DNA of 64,000 bases from Thiobacillus sp. (lineage in GTDB: Bacteria > Pseudomonadota > Gammaproteobacteria > Burkholderiales > Thiobacillaceae): the NCBI GenBank assembly GCA_024708885.1, contig JANJXT010000061.1, positions 1 to 64,000 of the forward strand, given 5' to 3'. Of this stretch, positions 26,710 through 36,279 are shown in pieces. Position numbers and translations under genes: made by a program. The notes beneath the pieces were generated by a model, which saw only the letters and a program-made list of their open reading frames with translations, did not search any database and was not told the origin of the DNA. How positions within the stretch are numbered: position 1 is the stretch's first letter; each line of letters starts with the position of its first letter.

Positions 26710-27813
26710 ATGCAGACTTCGGAGTGGACGGATCGGCGCCATCCCTGCCGCTGGGTGACGGAAGGCGAGGACGGCTTCTGGGTGCCGCGGCGTTCCGAAA
26801 TTCTCACCCAGTTCTTCACCCGTTACCTGTTCGTCTCGCTGGCGGTGATTTATTTCTCCACCCTGGGCGCGGTGCCGCCGGTGTTCCTCACCGTCGAGCA
26901 GTTGCTGATTGCGCTCGGCGTCTATTTCGTCGTCAACAGCGGGTTCCTGCGCCTCGCCCTGCGGGGCGTGACGCTGCTGAAGATCCGCAGCGCGATGGCG
27001 GCCGATCTGCTCATCGTGACCCTGTGCGTGATCCACGATCCCAACCCGATTCCGCCGTCCGCGCTGGCGTTTCTCATGGTGCTGCTCGGCAATGGCATGC
27101 GCTACGGCATGCGCCTGTTCGCCGAAGTGCTTGGCGGCGCCTTCCTCGGCATGGCGGCCGCCTTCGCTTTCCGTTATCGCCTGGGCGGTTTCTCGATCGG
27201 TGCGGGAGACGTGTTTTTCGGCGTGTTCTGGGTCACGCTCGCGGTGTATGCCTACATCCTCATGGGGCACATTGAAGGGCAGCGGCGCCAGCTCGACTAC
27301 CGCAGCCGCTTCGACACCCTGACCGGTCTGCTCAATCGCCACGGCCTGCTGGCCGCATCCGAGCAGGTCTTCGACCGTGCGGATCGCGGCGTGCCCGCCA
27401 CCGTGCTGTTCGCCGATCTCAACCAGTTCAAGGCAATCAACGATCGCTTTGGACACGGCGCGGGCGATCGTGTGCTGGCCGAATTCGCGCAGATCTTCAG
27501 CGAGTCGGCCGAAATGGGCGTATATGGACGCTGGGGGGGCGATGAATTCGTCGCCCTGCTGCCGGCGCGGGGCGACGCCGCCGTACGGCAGATTTTCGCG
27601 CGCATCGAGGCACGCATGGCGGCGTGGAACCAGAGCAACGGGCTGCCGATGGATGCGAGCCTGGGTGTGGCCCATGCGCCGCGCGACGGCCACGATCTCA
27701 TGACGCTGCTGTCGATCGCCGACATTCGCCTTTATCAGAGCAAGTCACAGCGGCCGGACGCGGCCGAAGCATCTTTTTACAGGACACCCGCCCATGAACC
27801 CGAAGCTTCTTGA
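26710..27813 (+). CDS. Membrane diguanylate cyclase (GGDEF) inserted between lpxK and ycaR
   Basis: A 367-residue inner-membrane protein. The N-terminal half has about six hydrophobic helices (from about 30 to 180) with short loops and no recognised ligand domain. The GGDEF domain begins at [13 protein letters not shown] and has an intact GGDEF motif near residue 277. The RxxD inhibitory site is missing (SAEM in that position), so feedback is not expected. I chose ATG 26710 ([10 protein letters not shown]) because AGGGGA lies 7 bases upstream; ATG 26668 would overlap the lpxK stop (ATGA) but lacks a ribosome site. Its 3' end overlaps ycaR by 20 bases. Confidence 0.85.
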   Translation: MQTSEWTDRRHPCRWVTEGEDGFWVPRRSEILTQFFTRYLFVSLAVIYFSTLGAVPPVFLTVEQLLIALGVYFVVNSGFLRLALRGVTLLKIRSAMAADLLIVTLCVIHDPNPIPPSALAFLMVLLGNGMRYGMRLFAEVLGGAFLGMAAAFAFRYRLGGFSIGAGDVFFGVFWVTLAVYAYILMGHIEGQRRQLDYRSRFDTLTGLLNRHGLLAASEQVFDRADRGVPATVLFADLNQFKAINDRFGHGAGDRVLAEFAQIFSESAEMGVYGRWGGDEFVALLPARGDAAVRQIFARIEARMAAWNQSNGLPMDASLGVAHAPRDGHDLMTLLSIADIRLYQSKSQRPDAAEASFYRTPAHEPEAS

Positions 27814-27979
27814 AATCCTCGTCTGTCCGGTGTGCAAAAGCCCGCTGGAATGGAAAAAATCCGCCCAGGAGCTGATCTGCCATGCATGCCGCCTGGCTTA
27901 TCCGATTCGCGACGACATTCCGGTGATGCTGCCGGAAGAGGCGCGCACCCTGAGCGTCGAAGAAATCCACGGACAATAG
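27794..27979 (+). CDS. ycaR: YcaR/Trm112-like zinc-ribbon protein
   Basis: A 61-residue protein that begins [20 protein letters not shown] and has four cysteines (C11, C14, C29, C32) set up as a zinc ribbon, ending in the Trm112-like [16 protein letters not shown]. Its conserved position between lpxK and kdsB in proteobacteria links it to lipid A/Kdo genes, but no activity is established. It starts inside the end of the GGDEF gene and is followed by kdsB after 5 bases. Confidence 0.9.
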   Translation: MNPKLLEILVCPVCKSPLEWKKSAQELICHACRLAYPIRDDIPVMLPEEARTLSVEEIHGQ

Positions 27980-27984
27980 GGCAC

Positions 27985-28782
27985 GTGCACTTCCGCGTCG
28001 TCATTCCCGCGCGTTACGCGTCCAGCCGGCTGCCGGGCAAGCCGCTGGCGGACATCGGCGGCCGTCCGATGGTGCTGCGCGTACTCGATCAGGCGCTGCG
28101 TGCCGGTGCCGAAGCGGTCATCGTCGCCACCGACGACGCCCGCGTGGAGCAGGCGGTGGCCGCGGCGGGCCATGCGGCGCTGCTGACCTCGCCCGCGCAC
28201 CAGTCGGGAACCGAGCGGCTCGTCGAGGTCGTCGAGACGCTCGGCTGGCCGGACGATACCCTCGTGGTCAACGTGCAGGGTGACGAGCCGCTGCTTGATC
28301 CGGCGCTGATCCGCGAGGCGGCGCGGCAGCTCGTATTGCACGAAGATGCCGTGATGGCGACGCTGGCCCACGCGATCCACGATCCCGCCGACTTCGTCAA
28401 CCCGAACGTGGTCAAAGTGGTGGCCGATGAGTCCGGCTATGCCCTGTACTTCAGCCGCGCCCCCATTCCCTGGCCGCGTGACGCCTTCGCCGGCGGCGAG
28501 ACCATGCCGCACGACCTTGGCGCCTTGCGTCACATCGGCCTGTATGCCTATCGTGCGGGATTTCTGCGCACGTACGCGAGCCTCGCATCCTCGCCGCTGG
28601 AGCGCCACGAGATGCTGGAGCAGTTGCGTGTGCTGTGGCATGGCTACCGCATCAGCCTCGGCCTGGCGGCGCGTGCGCCCGCGCCGGGGGTGGACACTGT
28701 GGAGGATCTCGAGCGGGTGCGCGCGCTGGTCGCCGCGGGCGGGGGGTTTGAGCCGGATGAATCGGCGAATAAAATTTTTTAA
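27985..28782 (+). CDS. kdsB: 3-deoxy-manno-octulosonate cytidylyltransferase
   Basis: Activates Kdo to CMP-Kdo for lipopolysaccharide inner-core assembly. The 265 residues contain [24 protein letters not shown] (CTP-binding, residues 3-26), VQGDEPL near residue 93, and [11 protein letters not shown] and HIGLYAYR further on, all diagnostic of KdsB. The start is GTG 27985, five bases after the ycaR stop; the ribosome site is weak (AGGG). The 316-aa track ORF extends through ycaR in another frame. Confidence 0.94.
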   Translation: MHFRVVIPARYASSRLPGKPLADIGGRPMVLRVLDQALRAGAEAVIVATDDARVEQAVAAAGHAALLTSPAHQSGTERLVEVVETLGWPDDTLVVNVQGDEPLLDPALIREAARQLVLHEDAVMATLAHAIHDPADFVNPNVVKVVADESGYALYFSRAPIPWPRDAFAGGETMPHDLGALRHIGLYAYRAGFLRTYASLASSPLERHEMLEQLRVLWHGYRISLGLAARAPAPGVDTVEDLERVRALVAAGGGFEPDESANKIF

Positions 28783-28809
28783 GTGTTGCTTGAGGCACGC
28801 ATCGCTTAG

Positions 28810-29508
<699 letters not shown>

Positions 29509-29515
29509 AGACACG

Positions 29516-29881
29516 ATGCCGGCGCAGATCGCCCCGATGAGCGACACCGAACGCTGGGTCGTCCAGCAGGCGGTGAACGAGCGCTATACTCGCGAGATCG
29601 CGCTGCAGGACGTGGAGACCGAAATCCGCCTGCATGCCGAGGACCGCGAACTGGCGCTTTGCCCGGGTCTCTACTGGAACGAGCATGGCTGTCATTTCGT
29701 GCTCTCCAAGACGGGCGACTCGCGCTACCGCAGCATGTTCTTCTGGCGCATCCGCGACCGTTTCGCGACCGGGCGCGAGGAATACGACGACATCGGCGAC
29801 TGCGTGACGACCCTGCTGAAAATGCAGGCGGACGAGGAATCCCGACGCGTCGCCGAGTCCGGTCCTGCCGGCGGGAATTGA
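29516..29881 (+). CDS. Conserved-looking hypothetical protein after adk
   Basis: I do not recognise this 121-residue protein. It is acidic and soluble, with no signal or membrane helix, and contains RYTREIALQDVETEIRLHAEDRELALCPGLYWNEHGCHFVLSK, which looks like a helix followed by beta strands. It starts 7 bases after adk and is followed directly by a rho-independent terminator, so it is the last gene of the lpxK-kdsB-adk run. MSDTER (29537) is an alternative start. Confidence 0.65.
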   Translation: MPAQIAPMSDTERWVVQQAVNERYTREIALQDVETEIRLHAEDRELALCPGLYWNEHGCHFVLSKTGDSRYRSMFFWRIRDRFATGREEYDDIGDCVTTLLKMQADEESRRVAESGPAGGN

Positions 29882-29887
29882 TGATCG

Positions 29888-29915
29888 AGAGCCAGCCTGC
29901 GCTGGCTCTTTGTTT
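29888..29915 (+). terminator. Rho-independent terminator after the adk operon
   Basis: A 9-bp perfect stem AGAGCCAGC-CTGC-GCTGGCTCT followed by TTGTTT, starting 7 bases after the stop codon. It separates the adk transcript from pfp. Confidence 0.85.
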
Positions 29916-29960
29916 GACGAACGAAAACAGTTGGACCACGTTGTCCGAGGAGATCACTAC

Positions 29961-31217
29961 ATGGCGAAGAAAATGAACGCCTTCTATGCACAGTCCGGCG
30001 GCGTCACCGCCGTCATCAACGCCTCCGCCTGCGGCGTGATCGAGACCGCGCGCAAGCACAAGGACAAGATCGGCAAGGTCTATGCCGGCCGCAACGGCAT
30101 CATCGGCGCGCTCACCGAAGACTTGATCGACACCACCAAGGAATCCGCCGCCGCCATCGCTGCGCTGCGTTCCACGCCGTCGGGCGCGTTCGGCTCCTGC
30201 CGCTTCAAGCTGAAATCGCTGGAAGCCAACAAGCGCGAATACGAGCGCCTGATCGAAGTGTTCAAGGCGCACAACATCGGCTACTTCTTCTACAACGGCG
30301 GTGGCGACTCGGCCGACACCTGTTTCAAGGTCAGCCAGCTGTCCGAGCAGATGGGCTATCCGATCCAGGCGATCCACGTGCCGAAGACGGTCGACAACGA
30401 CCTGCCGATCACCGACTGCTGCCCGGGTTTCGGCTCGGTCGCCAAGTACATCGCGGTATCCGCGCTGGAAGCCAGCTTCGACGTGCGCTCGATGGCCAAG
30501 ACCTCGACCAAGGTGTTCGTGCTGGAAGTGATGGGCCGCCACGCCGGCTGGATCGCCGCCGCCGGCGGCCTGATCGAGGACCAGGGCATTCCGGTGGTGA
30601 TCCTGTTCCCCGAGATCGAATTCGATCAAAAGAAATTCCTCGCCCGCGTCGACAAGCTGGTGAAGGAACATGGCTACTGCACGGTGGTCGTCTCCGAAGG
30701 CTGCCACTATCCGGACGGCCGCTTCCTCGCCGAGCAGGGCACGCGCGACGCCTTCGGCCATGCCCAGCTTGGTGGCGCCGCCCCGGTGGTCGCCAACATG
30801 ATCAAGGACGCGCTCGGCCACAAGTTCCACTGGGCTGTCGCCGACTACCTGCAGCGCGCCGCGCGCCACATCGCGTCGAAGACGGATGTGAAGCAGGCGT
30901 ACGAGCTGGGCAAGAAGGCGGTCGATCTGGCGCTCAAGGGCCACAACTCGGTGATGCCGACGGTCGACCGCCTGTCCGACAAACCCTATCGCTACAAGAT
31001 CGGCATGGCACCCTTGTCCAAGGTCGCCAACGTCGAGAAGTTCATGCCGCGCGATTTCATCACCAAGGACGGCTTCGGCATCACGGAGAAGTGCAAGCGT
31101 TACCTGACGCCGCTGATCCAGGGCGAGGACTATCCGAAGTACAAGGACGGCCTGCCGGTGTATGTGACGCTGAAGAACGTCGCGGTCGAGAAGAAGCTGC
31201 CGGCGTTCAAGCTTTGA
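29961..31217 (+). CDS. pfp: Pyrophosphate-dependent 6-phosphofructokinase
   Basis: Phosphorylates fructose-6-phosphate with PPi (reversible), in place of the ATP enzyme of glycolysis. The 418 residues carry NGGGDSADTCFKV at the phosphoryl-donor site and PKTVDNDLPITD, where the lysine after the proline marks PPi-dependent enzymes (ATP enzymes usually have PGT). MGRHAGWIAAAGGL supplies the sugar-phosphate contact. GAGGAGA 8 bases upstream fixes ATG 29961 rather than the track's 29910. hppA, another PPi enzyme, lies 410 bp downstream. Confidence 0.9.
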   Translation: MAKKMNAFYAQSGGVTAVINASACGVIETARKHKDKIGKVYAGRNGIIGALTEDLIDTTKESAAAIAALRSTPSGAFGSCRFKLKSLEANKREYERLIEVFKAHNIGYFFYNGGGDSADTCFKVSQLSEQMGYPIQAIHVPKTVDNDLPITDCCPGFGSVAKYIAVSALEASFDVRSMAKTSTKVFVLEVMGRHAGWIAAAGGLIEDQGIPVVILFPEIEFDQKKFLARVDKLVKEHGYCTVVVSEGCHYPDGRFLAEQGTRDAFGHAQLGGAAPVVANMIKDALGHKFHWAVADYLQRAARHIASKTDVKQAYELGKKAVDLALKGHNSVMPTVDRLSDKPYRYKIGMAPLSKVANVEKFMPRDFITKDGFGITEKCKRYLTPLIQGEDYPKYKDGLPVYVTLKNVAVEKKLPAFKL

Positions 31218-31320
31218 GGAGCTGGGAGCTAGGGGCTAGGAGCCAGGGGATGAGCGGCTACGCCGCGTATTCAATAGGCGCGGGCTCCGTCTGCAGCAAC
31301 GCTGGATCCTAGATCCTGGC
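31218..31320. repeat. Palindromic repeat of the 'ctagcccctagctcc' type
   Basis: Directly after the pfp stop. The left arm (GCTGGGAGCTAGGGGCTAGGAGCCAGGGG) and right arm (ending GGATCCTAGATCCTGGCCCCTG) are imperfect inverse copies. The centre has a GCGGC-TAC-GCCGC hairpin. It could serve as the pfp transcript end. This is a third sequence family of palindromic repeat in the window. Confidence 0.6.
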
Positions 31321-31330
31321 CCCTGAAAAA

Positions 31331-31546
31331 ATGACGCTCGACCGCGCACGCCAGATGCTCAAAGTCCAGGCGGATTTTGGCGGCTTCTACAACGGCAATT
31401 CCGCCAAGCTGATCCTCTCCGAGGTGCAGCGGGAACATGGCCAGGCCGCGGTCGATGCATTGATTGTCGAGCTTCAGCTCGATCGGGTGTTCGGGTTCGA
31501 GCCGGGCACGCGGTTCGAAGGTGGGCTTGCGATCGGAAAAGAGTGA
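31331..31546 (+). CDS. Small hypothetical protein between pfp and hppA
   Basis: A 71-residue protein, not recognised. MTLDRARQMLKVQADFGGFYNGNSAKLILSEVQREHG followed by AVDALIVELQLDRVFGFEPGTRF has a regular helical pattern and ordinary codon use for the neighbourhood, which favours a real gene. No ribosome site is evident. It lies between two PPi enzymes, but a functional link would be a guess. Confidence 0.6.
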   Translation: MTLDRARQMLKVQADFGGFYNGNSAKLILSEVQREHGQAAVDALIVELQLDRVFGFEPGTRFEGGLAIGKE

Positions 31547-31626
31547 TTCCGATCTGAATATTTGTTGAGTTGGGTGGCGACGCCAGTTGCTGTCCGTGTC
31601 GTTAAGAACCGAAAAGGAGACGTTAC

Positions 31627-33666
31627 ATGTCGACGGAGATGTTGTGGATTCTGGCCAGTGCCATCCTGGCCTTGTTGTACGGGGTATTCTCGATCGGCTG
31701 GATTCTGAAGAAACCGGCCGGCAATGCCCGCATGCAGGAAATCGCGCTGGCCGTACAACAGGGTGCGCAGGCCTACCTCAACCGGCAGTACACCACCATC
31801 GGCCTCGTCGGCGCGGTGCTGTTCGTCGCCCTGTGGCTCGCCCTGGGCAGCTACACCGCGATCGGCTTCCTGATCGGCGCGGTGCTCTCCGGCGCCGCCG
31901 GCTACATCGGCATGAACGTCTCGGTGCGCGCCAACGTGCGTACCGCGGAAGCGGCCTCGCACGGCCTTAACGCCGCGCTCAACATCGCCTTCAAGGGCGG
32001 CGCCATCACCGGCATGCTGGTGGTCGGTCTCGGCCTCCTGGGCGTGGCCGGCTACTATGCCGCGCTGACCTCGATGGGCGTGGACCACATGGACGCGATC
32101 CACGCGCTGGTCGGCCTGGGCTTCGGCGGCTCGCTGATTTCCATCTTCGCGCGTCTGGGCGGCGGCATCTTCACCAAGGGCGCCGACGTCGGCGCCGACC
32201 TGGTGGGCAAGGTCGAAGCCGGCATTCCCGAGGACGATCCGCGCAACCCCGCGGTGATCGCCGACAACGTGGGCGACAACGTGGGCGACTGCGCCGGCAT
32301 GGCCGCCGACCTCTTCGAAACCTACGCGGTGACCCTGATCGCCACCATGCTGCTCGGCGCGCTGATGTTCAGCGCCAGCCCCAACGCGGTGATCTACCCG
32401 CTGGCGCTCGGCGCGGTGTCGATCGTTGCCTCCATCGTCGGCTCCTTCTTCGTCAAGGCGCGCGAGGGCGGCAAGATCATGAACGCGCTGTATCGCGGCC
32501 TCGCCATTTCCGGCGTGATCGCGCTGGTCGCGTTCTATCCCGTGACCACCATGATGTTCGGTGACGGCCTGACGGCGAACGACGGTACGCTCATTCCCGC
32601 GATGAATCTGTATTACGCCGCGATCATCGGCCTGGTGCTGACCGCCGCGATGGTGGTCATCACCGAGTACTACACCGCCACCGAATACACCCCGGTGCGT
32701 CACATCGCCCAGGCGTCCACGACCGGCCACGGCACCAACATCATCGCCGGTCTCGGTGTGTCGATGAAGGCCACCGCCGCGCCGGTGCTCGCCGTGTGTC
32801 TGGCGATCTGGAGCGCGTACGAACTGGGCGGCCTGTACGGCATCGCCATCGCCGCCACCGCCATGCTCTCCATGACCGGCATCATCGTCGCGCTCGACGC
32901 CTACGGCCCGATCACCGACAACGCCGGCGGCATCGCCGAGATGGCCGAACTGCCCAGCGCGATCCGCGACATCACCGACCCGCTCGACGCCGTGGGCAAC
33001 ACCACCAAGGCCGTCACCAAGGGCTACGCCATCGGCTCGGCGGGTCTCGCCGCGCTGGTGCTGTTCGCCGACTACACGCACGCCCTGGAAAGCAAGACCG
33101 GCGGCGTGACGCTGTTCGACCTGTCCGACCACATGGTCATCATCGGTCTGTTCATCGGCGGCATGGTGCCCTATCTGTTCGGCGCCATGGGCATGGAGGC
33201 GGTCGGTCGCGCCGCGGGTTCCGTGGTGGTCGAAGTGCGCCGCCAGTTCAAGGAAATCCCCGGCATCATGGAAGGCAAGGCCAAGCCGGATTATTCCAAG
33301 GCGGTCGACATGCTGACCAAGGCGGCGATCAAGGAAATGATCGTTCCCTCGCTGCTGCCCGTGCTGGTTCCGGTGCTGGTCGGCGTCATCCTCGGCCCCA
33401 AGGCCCTGGGCGGCGTGCTGCTCGGCACCATCATCACCGGCATCTTCGTGGCGATTTCCATGACCACCGGCGGCGGCGCGTGGGATAACGCGAAGAAGTA
33501 CATCGAGGAAGGCAACTTCGGCGGCAAGGGCTCGGAGGCACACAAGGCCGCCGTCACCGGCGACACCGTGGGCGACCCCTACAAGGACACCGCGGGTCCG
33601 GCCGTCAACCCCTTGATCAAGATCATCAACATCGTCGCACTGCTGATCGTGCCGCTGATCGCCTGA
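31627..33666 (+). CDS. hppA: K+-independent membrane proton-pumping pyrophosphatase
   Basis: Hydrolyses cytosolic PPi and pumps H+ across the inner membrane (or runs in reverse to make PPi). The 679 residues form about 16 helices. Catalytic motifs are intact: [11 protein letters not shown] (substrate/Mg) near residue 190, [13 protein letters not shown] near 216, and a third aspartate-rich loop ([18 protein letters not shown]). The sequence [10 protein letters not shown] has lysine and threonine at the positions that separate K+-independent from K+-dependent enzymes (alanines in the latter). AAGGAG precedes the ATG by 7 bases, and a strong terminator follows. Confidence 0.96.
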   Translation: MSTEMLWILASAILALLYGVFSIGWILKKPAGNARMQEIALAVQQGAQAYLNRQYTTIGLVGAVLFVALWLALGSYTAIGFLIGAVLSGAAGYIGMNVSVRANVRTAEAASHGLNAALNIAFKGGAITGMLVVGLGLLGVAGYYAALTSMGVDHMDAIHALVGLGFGGSLISIFARLGGGIFTKGADVGADLVGKVEAGIPEDDPRNPAVIADNVGDNVGDCAGMAADLFETYAVTLIATMLLGALMFSASPNAVIYPLALGAVSIVASIVGSFFVKAREGGKIMNALYRGLAISGVIALVAFYPVTTMMFGDGLTANDGTLIPAMNLYYAAIIGLVLTAAMVVITEYYTATEYTPVRHIAQASTTGHGTNIIAGLGVSMKATAAPVLAVCLAIWSAYELGGLYGIAIAATAMLSMTGIIVALDAYGPITDNAGGIAEMAELPSAIRDITDPLDAVGNTTKAVTKGYAIGSAGLAALVLFADYTHALESKTGGVTLFDLSDHMVIIGLFIGGMVPYLFGAMGMEAVGRAAGSVVVEVRRQFKEIPGIMEGKAKPDYSKAVDMLTKAAIKEMIVPSLLPVLVPVLVGVILGPKALGGVLLGTIITGIFVAISMTTGGGAWDNAKKYIEEGNFGGKGSEAHKAAVTGDTVGDPYKDTAGPAVNPLIKIINIVALLIVPLIA

Positions 33667-33683
33667 TCGGGCGCGCGTGTGGT

Positions 33684-33720
33684 AAAACCGCCTTGCACCT
33701 TCGGGTGCGGGCGGTTTTGT
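33684..33720 (+). terminator. Rho-independent terminator after hppA
   Basis: AAAACCGCC...GGCGGTTTT pairs around an inner GCACCTTCGGGTGC hairpin with a UUCG-type loop. Starts 18 bases after the hppA stop. Confidence 0.9.
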
Positions 33721-33834
33721 GTTCCGGATTGCCGTCGCGCGACGTTCTGCGACGGGAAATGCGGTAAGCTTGCAAAGGGTACCGTTCCCGAAAACCAAAC
33801 CGGGAAACACCTTCACAGAGAGAGAGGAGACGCA

Positions 33835-34041
33835 ATGAAAAAGAACATGGGTGGTATGGATCGTGGCATTCGTGCCGTTGTCGGGCTGGGTCTGATGGGC
33901 TATGCAATGTCCAATCTGCCGGGCGCCGAGAGCCTCATGGTGCCGGCCGGCATCGTCGGCTTTGTTTTTGTGCTGACTGCGGCCATCGGCTGGTGCCCGG
34001 CCTATCTGCCGTTCGGCATCAAGACCTGCAAGACGAAATAA
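33835..34041 (+). CDS. DUF2892 (YgaP-transmembrane-like) small membrane protein
   Basis: A 68-residue protein with two hydrophobic segments (IRAVVGLGLMGYAM and LMVPAGIVGFVFVLTAAIGWCPAYLPFGI) and the DUF2892 ending GWCPAYLPFGIKTC. Free-standing DUF2892 proteins resemble the membrane part of the YgaP rhodanese; the function is unknown. GAGAGGAGA 5 bases upstream fixes ATG 33835. It lies between two strong terminators, so it is transcribed alone. Confidence 0.85.
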   Translation: MKKNMGGMDRGIRAVVGLGLMGYAMSNLPGAESLMVPAGIVGFVFVLTAAIGWCPAYLPFGIKTCKTK

Positions 34042-34066
34042 ACTTTCACACCGTTTTGCGGTCTGC

Positions 34067-34097
34067 AAAGTGCGCCCACGGGGCGCACTTTTTTTCG
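34067..34097 (+). terminator. Rho-independent terminator after the DUF2892 gene
   Basis: AAAGTGCGCCC-ACG-GGGCGCACTTTTTTT, an 11-bp stem with a T tract. Confidence 0.92.
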
Positions 34098-34100
34098 TAC

Positions 34101-34120
34101 GTGCGCCCGGCAGGGCGCAC
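34101..34120 (+). repeat. Second GTGCGCCC hairpin in the lolA leader
   Basis: GTGCGCCC-GGCA-GGGCGCAC lies 4 bases beyond the terminator and repeats its stem sequence, ending 14 bases before the lolA start. The two stems could pair alternatively, which might form a crude attenuator; this is inference. Confidence 0.45.
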
Positions 34121-34134
34121 TCCTGGAGCTCCTC

Positions 34135-34743
34135 ATGCGACTTGTCATCCTGCTGATCGCCCTGGCCGTTTCCACCGCCGCGCACGCCGGCGGCGTCGAA
34201 CGCCTGAAAGCCTTCATCGCCGGTGTGCGCACGGCCGAAGCCGACTTTACCCAGAGCGTGCAGGACCGCAGCGGGCGGGTCACGCAGAAAGCGAGCGGCA
34301 AGATGGCTTTTGCACGCCCCGGCAAGTTCCGCTGGGATTACACGGCGCCTTACGAGCAGGTGATCGTCGGCGACGGCGCCCGCTTGTGGCTGTACGATGC
34401 CGACCTCGAGCAGGTCACGGTCAAGCCCCTCGCCGAAATCATCTCCGGCACGCCGGCGGCCTTGCTGGCCGGCGACGATGCCATCGAGAAATACTTCGTG
34501 CTCAAGGATGCCGGCCACAGCGCGGGGCTGGAATGGCTGGACGCCGTGCCGAAAGACAAGGACACCACCTTCGAGCGCATCCGCATGGGCTTCCGCGGTG
34601 AAACCCTTGCGGAAATGCGGCTCTTCGATCATTTCGGCCAGCGCACCACGCTGGTGCTGTCGCGCCTGGTGCGCAATCCATCCATCGCAGCATCGCGCTT
34701 CAGCTTCACGCCGCCCAGGGGGGTGGATGTGATTGGAGAGTGA
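34135..34743 (+). CDS. lolA: Outer-membrane lipoprotein carrier protein
   Basis: Periplasmic chaperone that ferries lipoproteins from LolCDE to the outer membrane. The 202 residues start with a signal peptide ([18 protein letters not shown], cleavage after AHA). The mature part has [51 protein letters not shown], characteristic of LolA. rarA follows, as in many proteobacteria (lolA-rarA), with a hairpin in between. Confidence 0.94.
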   Translation: MRLVILLIALAVSTAAHAGGVERLKAFIAGVRTAEADFTQSVQDRSGRVTQKASGKMAFARPGKFRWDYTAPYEQVIVGDGARLWLYDADLEQVTVKPLAEIISGTPAALLAGDDAIEKYFVLKDAGHSAGLEWLDAVPKDKDTTFERIRMGFRGETLAEMRLFDHFGQRTTLVLSRLVRNPSIAASRFSFTPPRGVDVIGE

Positions 34744-34749
34744 CCCCGC

Positions 34750-34818
34750 AGGAGGGGCGCCCTCGCCCCGATTGTCGGCACATCACCGTCACAGCATCGG
34801 GGCGAGGGCGCCCCTCCT
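34750..34818. repeat. Perfect 23-bp inverted repeat between lolA and rarA
   Basis: The arms 34750-34772 and 34796-34818 are exact inverse complements (starting AGGAGGGGCGCC and ending GGCGCCCCTCCT) around a 23-base loop. It begins 7 bases after the lolA stop. It shares GCGCC and CTCCTAC features with the repeat block at 4.0-4.3 kb. A transcript terminator or RNA-stabilising hairpin is the simplest role. Confidence 0.75.
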
Positions 34819-34857
34819 ACAACGGGCCCCGGGGGTTCTGACGGATAATGGGCAGCA

Positions 34858-36186
34858 ATGTCCACACCAGACCTCTTCCAGACCGATACGCCGGACGCGG
34901 CGCCTGACTCGAATGCGCCGCTGGCGGAACGCCTGCGCCCGCATACGCTCGCCGATGTCGTCGGGCAGGCGCATCTGCTCGGCTCCGGCAAGCCGCTCAA
35001 GCTCGCCTTCGATTCGGGCAAGCTGCATTCGATGGTTCTGTGGGGGCCGCCGGGTGTCGGCAAGACCACGCTCGCGCGGCTGACGGCGCAGGCCTTCGGC
35101 GCGGATTTCATTGCCATTTCGGCGGTGCTCTCCGGGGTGAAGGACATTCGCGAAGCGGTCGAGCGGGCGCGGGCGAACCGCGCCATGGGGCGCGCCACCA
35201 TCGTCTTCGTCGACGAGGTGCACCGCTTCAACAAGGCACAGCAGGATGCCTTCCTGCCGCACGTCGAGGCGGGGCTGTTCACCTTCATCGGCGCCACCAC
35301 CGAAAATCCCTCGTTCGAAGTCGTCGGCGCGCTGCTGTCGCGTGCCCAGGTCTACGTACTGAAACCGCTCACGCCCGACGAGCTTGGCGAGCTGATGCAG
35401 CGCGCGCTGAAAGAACTGCCCGGCCTGAAGCTGGGTGAGGGCGTCGACACGCTGCTGGCCGCCTACGCCGACGGCGATGCGAGAAAACTGCTCAACCTGC
35501 TCGAACAGCTCGACATCGCGGCACGCACCGCGAAGGTCGAAGACGTCGACGCCGCCTTCGTCGAGAACGCGCTGGCGCAGTCGTTGCGACGCTTCGACAA
35601 GGGCGGCGAAGTCTTCTACGACCAGATTTCCGCGCTGCACAAAAGCGTGCGCGGCAGCGATCCCGATGCCTCGCTCTACTGGCTGGTGCGCATGCTCGAC
35701 GGCGGAGCCGACCCGCGCTACCTCGGGCGGCGGCTGATCCGCATGGCGAGCGAGGACATCGGGCTCGCCGATCCGCGCGCCCTGCGCCTCGCGCTCGATG
35801 CCGTCGAAACCTACGAGCGCCTCGGCTCACCCGAAGGCGAGCTCGCGCTCGCCGAAGCCTGCCTCTATCTGGCCTGCGCAGCGAAGAGCAATGCGGTCTA
35901 CGTCGCGTACAACGCCGCGCGCGCGTTCGTGCAGGCGCATCCCTCGAACGAAGTTCCCATCCATCTGCGCAATGCGCCGACCCGGCTGATGAAGGAACTC
36001 GGTTATGGGCGCGCCTACCGCTACGCGCACGACGAGCCGGACGCCTACGTGGCCGGCGAACGCTACTTTCCCGAGAATGTTCCGGAACAGGCGTTCTACC
36101 AGCCGACGCCGCGCGGGCTGGAGGGCCGGATCGCCGAGAAGCTGGCGCATCTGAAAAAACTCGACGAAGAAGCGGGGGAAACGTGA
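34858..36186 (+). CDS. rarA: Replication-associated recombination protein A (AAA+ ATPase)
   Basis: Clamp-loader-like ATPase of the MgsA/WRNIP1 family acting at stalled forks. The 442 residues contain PLAERLRPHTLADVVGQAHLLG, Walker A GPPGVGKTT (about 63), Walker B IVFVDEVHRFNKAQQDAFLP, sensor GATTENPSFEV, and the C-terminal tetramerisation part with SVRGSDPDASLYWLVRML. The length is normal. It shares the lolA strand with 114 bp between them. Confidence 0.94.
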   Translation: MSTPDLFQTDTPDAAPDSNAPLAERLRPHTLADVVGQAHLLGSGKPLKLAFDSGKLHSMVLWGPPGVGKTTLARLTAQAFGADFIAISAVLSGVKDIREAVERARANRAMGRATIVFVDEVHRFNKAQQDAFLPHVEAGLFTFIGATTENPSFEVVGALLSRAQVYVLKPLTPDELGELMQRALKELPGLKLGEGVDTLLAAYADGDARKLLNLLEQLDIAARTAKVEDVDAAFVENALAQSLRRFDKGGEVFYDQISALHKSVRGSDPDASLYWLVRMLDGGADPRYLGRRLIRMASEDIGLADPRALRLALDAVETYERLGSPEGELALAEACLYLACAAKSNAVYVAYNAARAFVQAHPSNEVPIHLRNAPTRLMKELGYGRAYRYAHDEPDAYVAGERYFPENVPEQAFYQPTPRGLEGRIAEKLAHLKKLDEEAGET

Positions 36187-36279
36187 GGGCGCAAAAGCCC
36201 CGTATTCATGCGATGTTGAAAGCGCGATGGCGCTGTCGACTGAAGTTTTCAGGATAATCGGCCATTCAGCCTGAAACCG

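Noticed and set aside
31474-34632. 1052-aa minus-strand ORF opposite hppA and lolA
   Set aside because: His/Arg/Gly-rich composition typical of the antisense of a GC-rich gene; hppA on the other strand has every catalytic motif.
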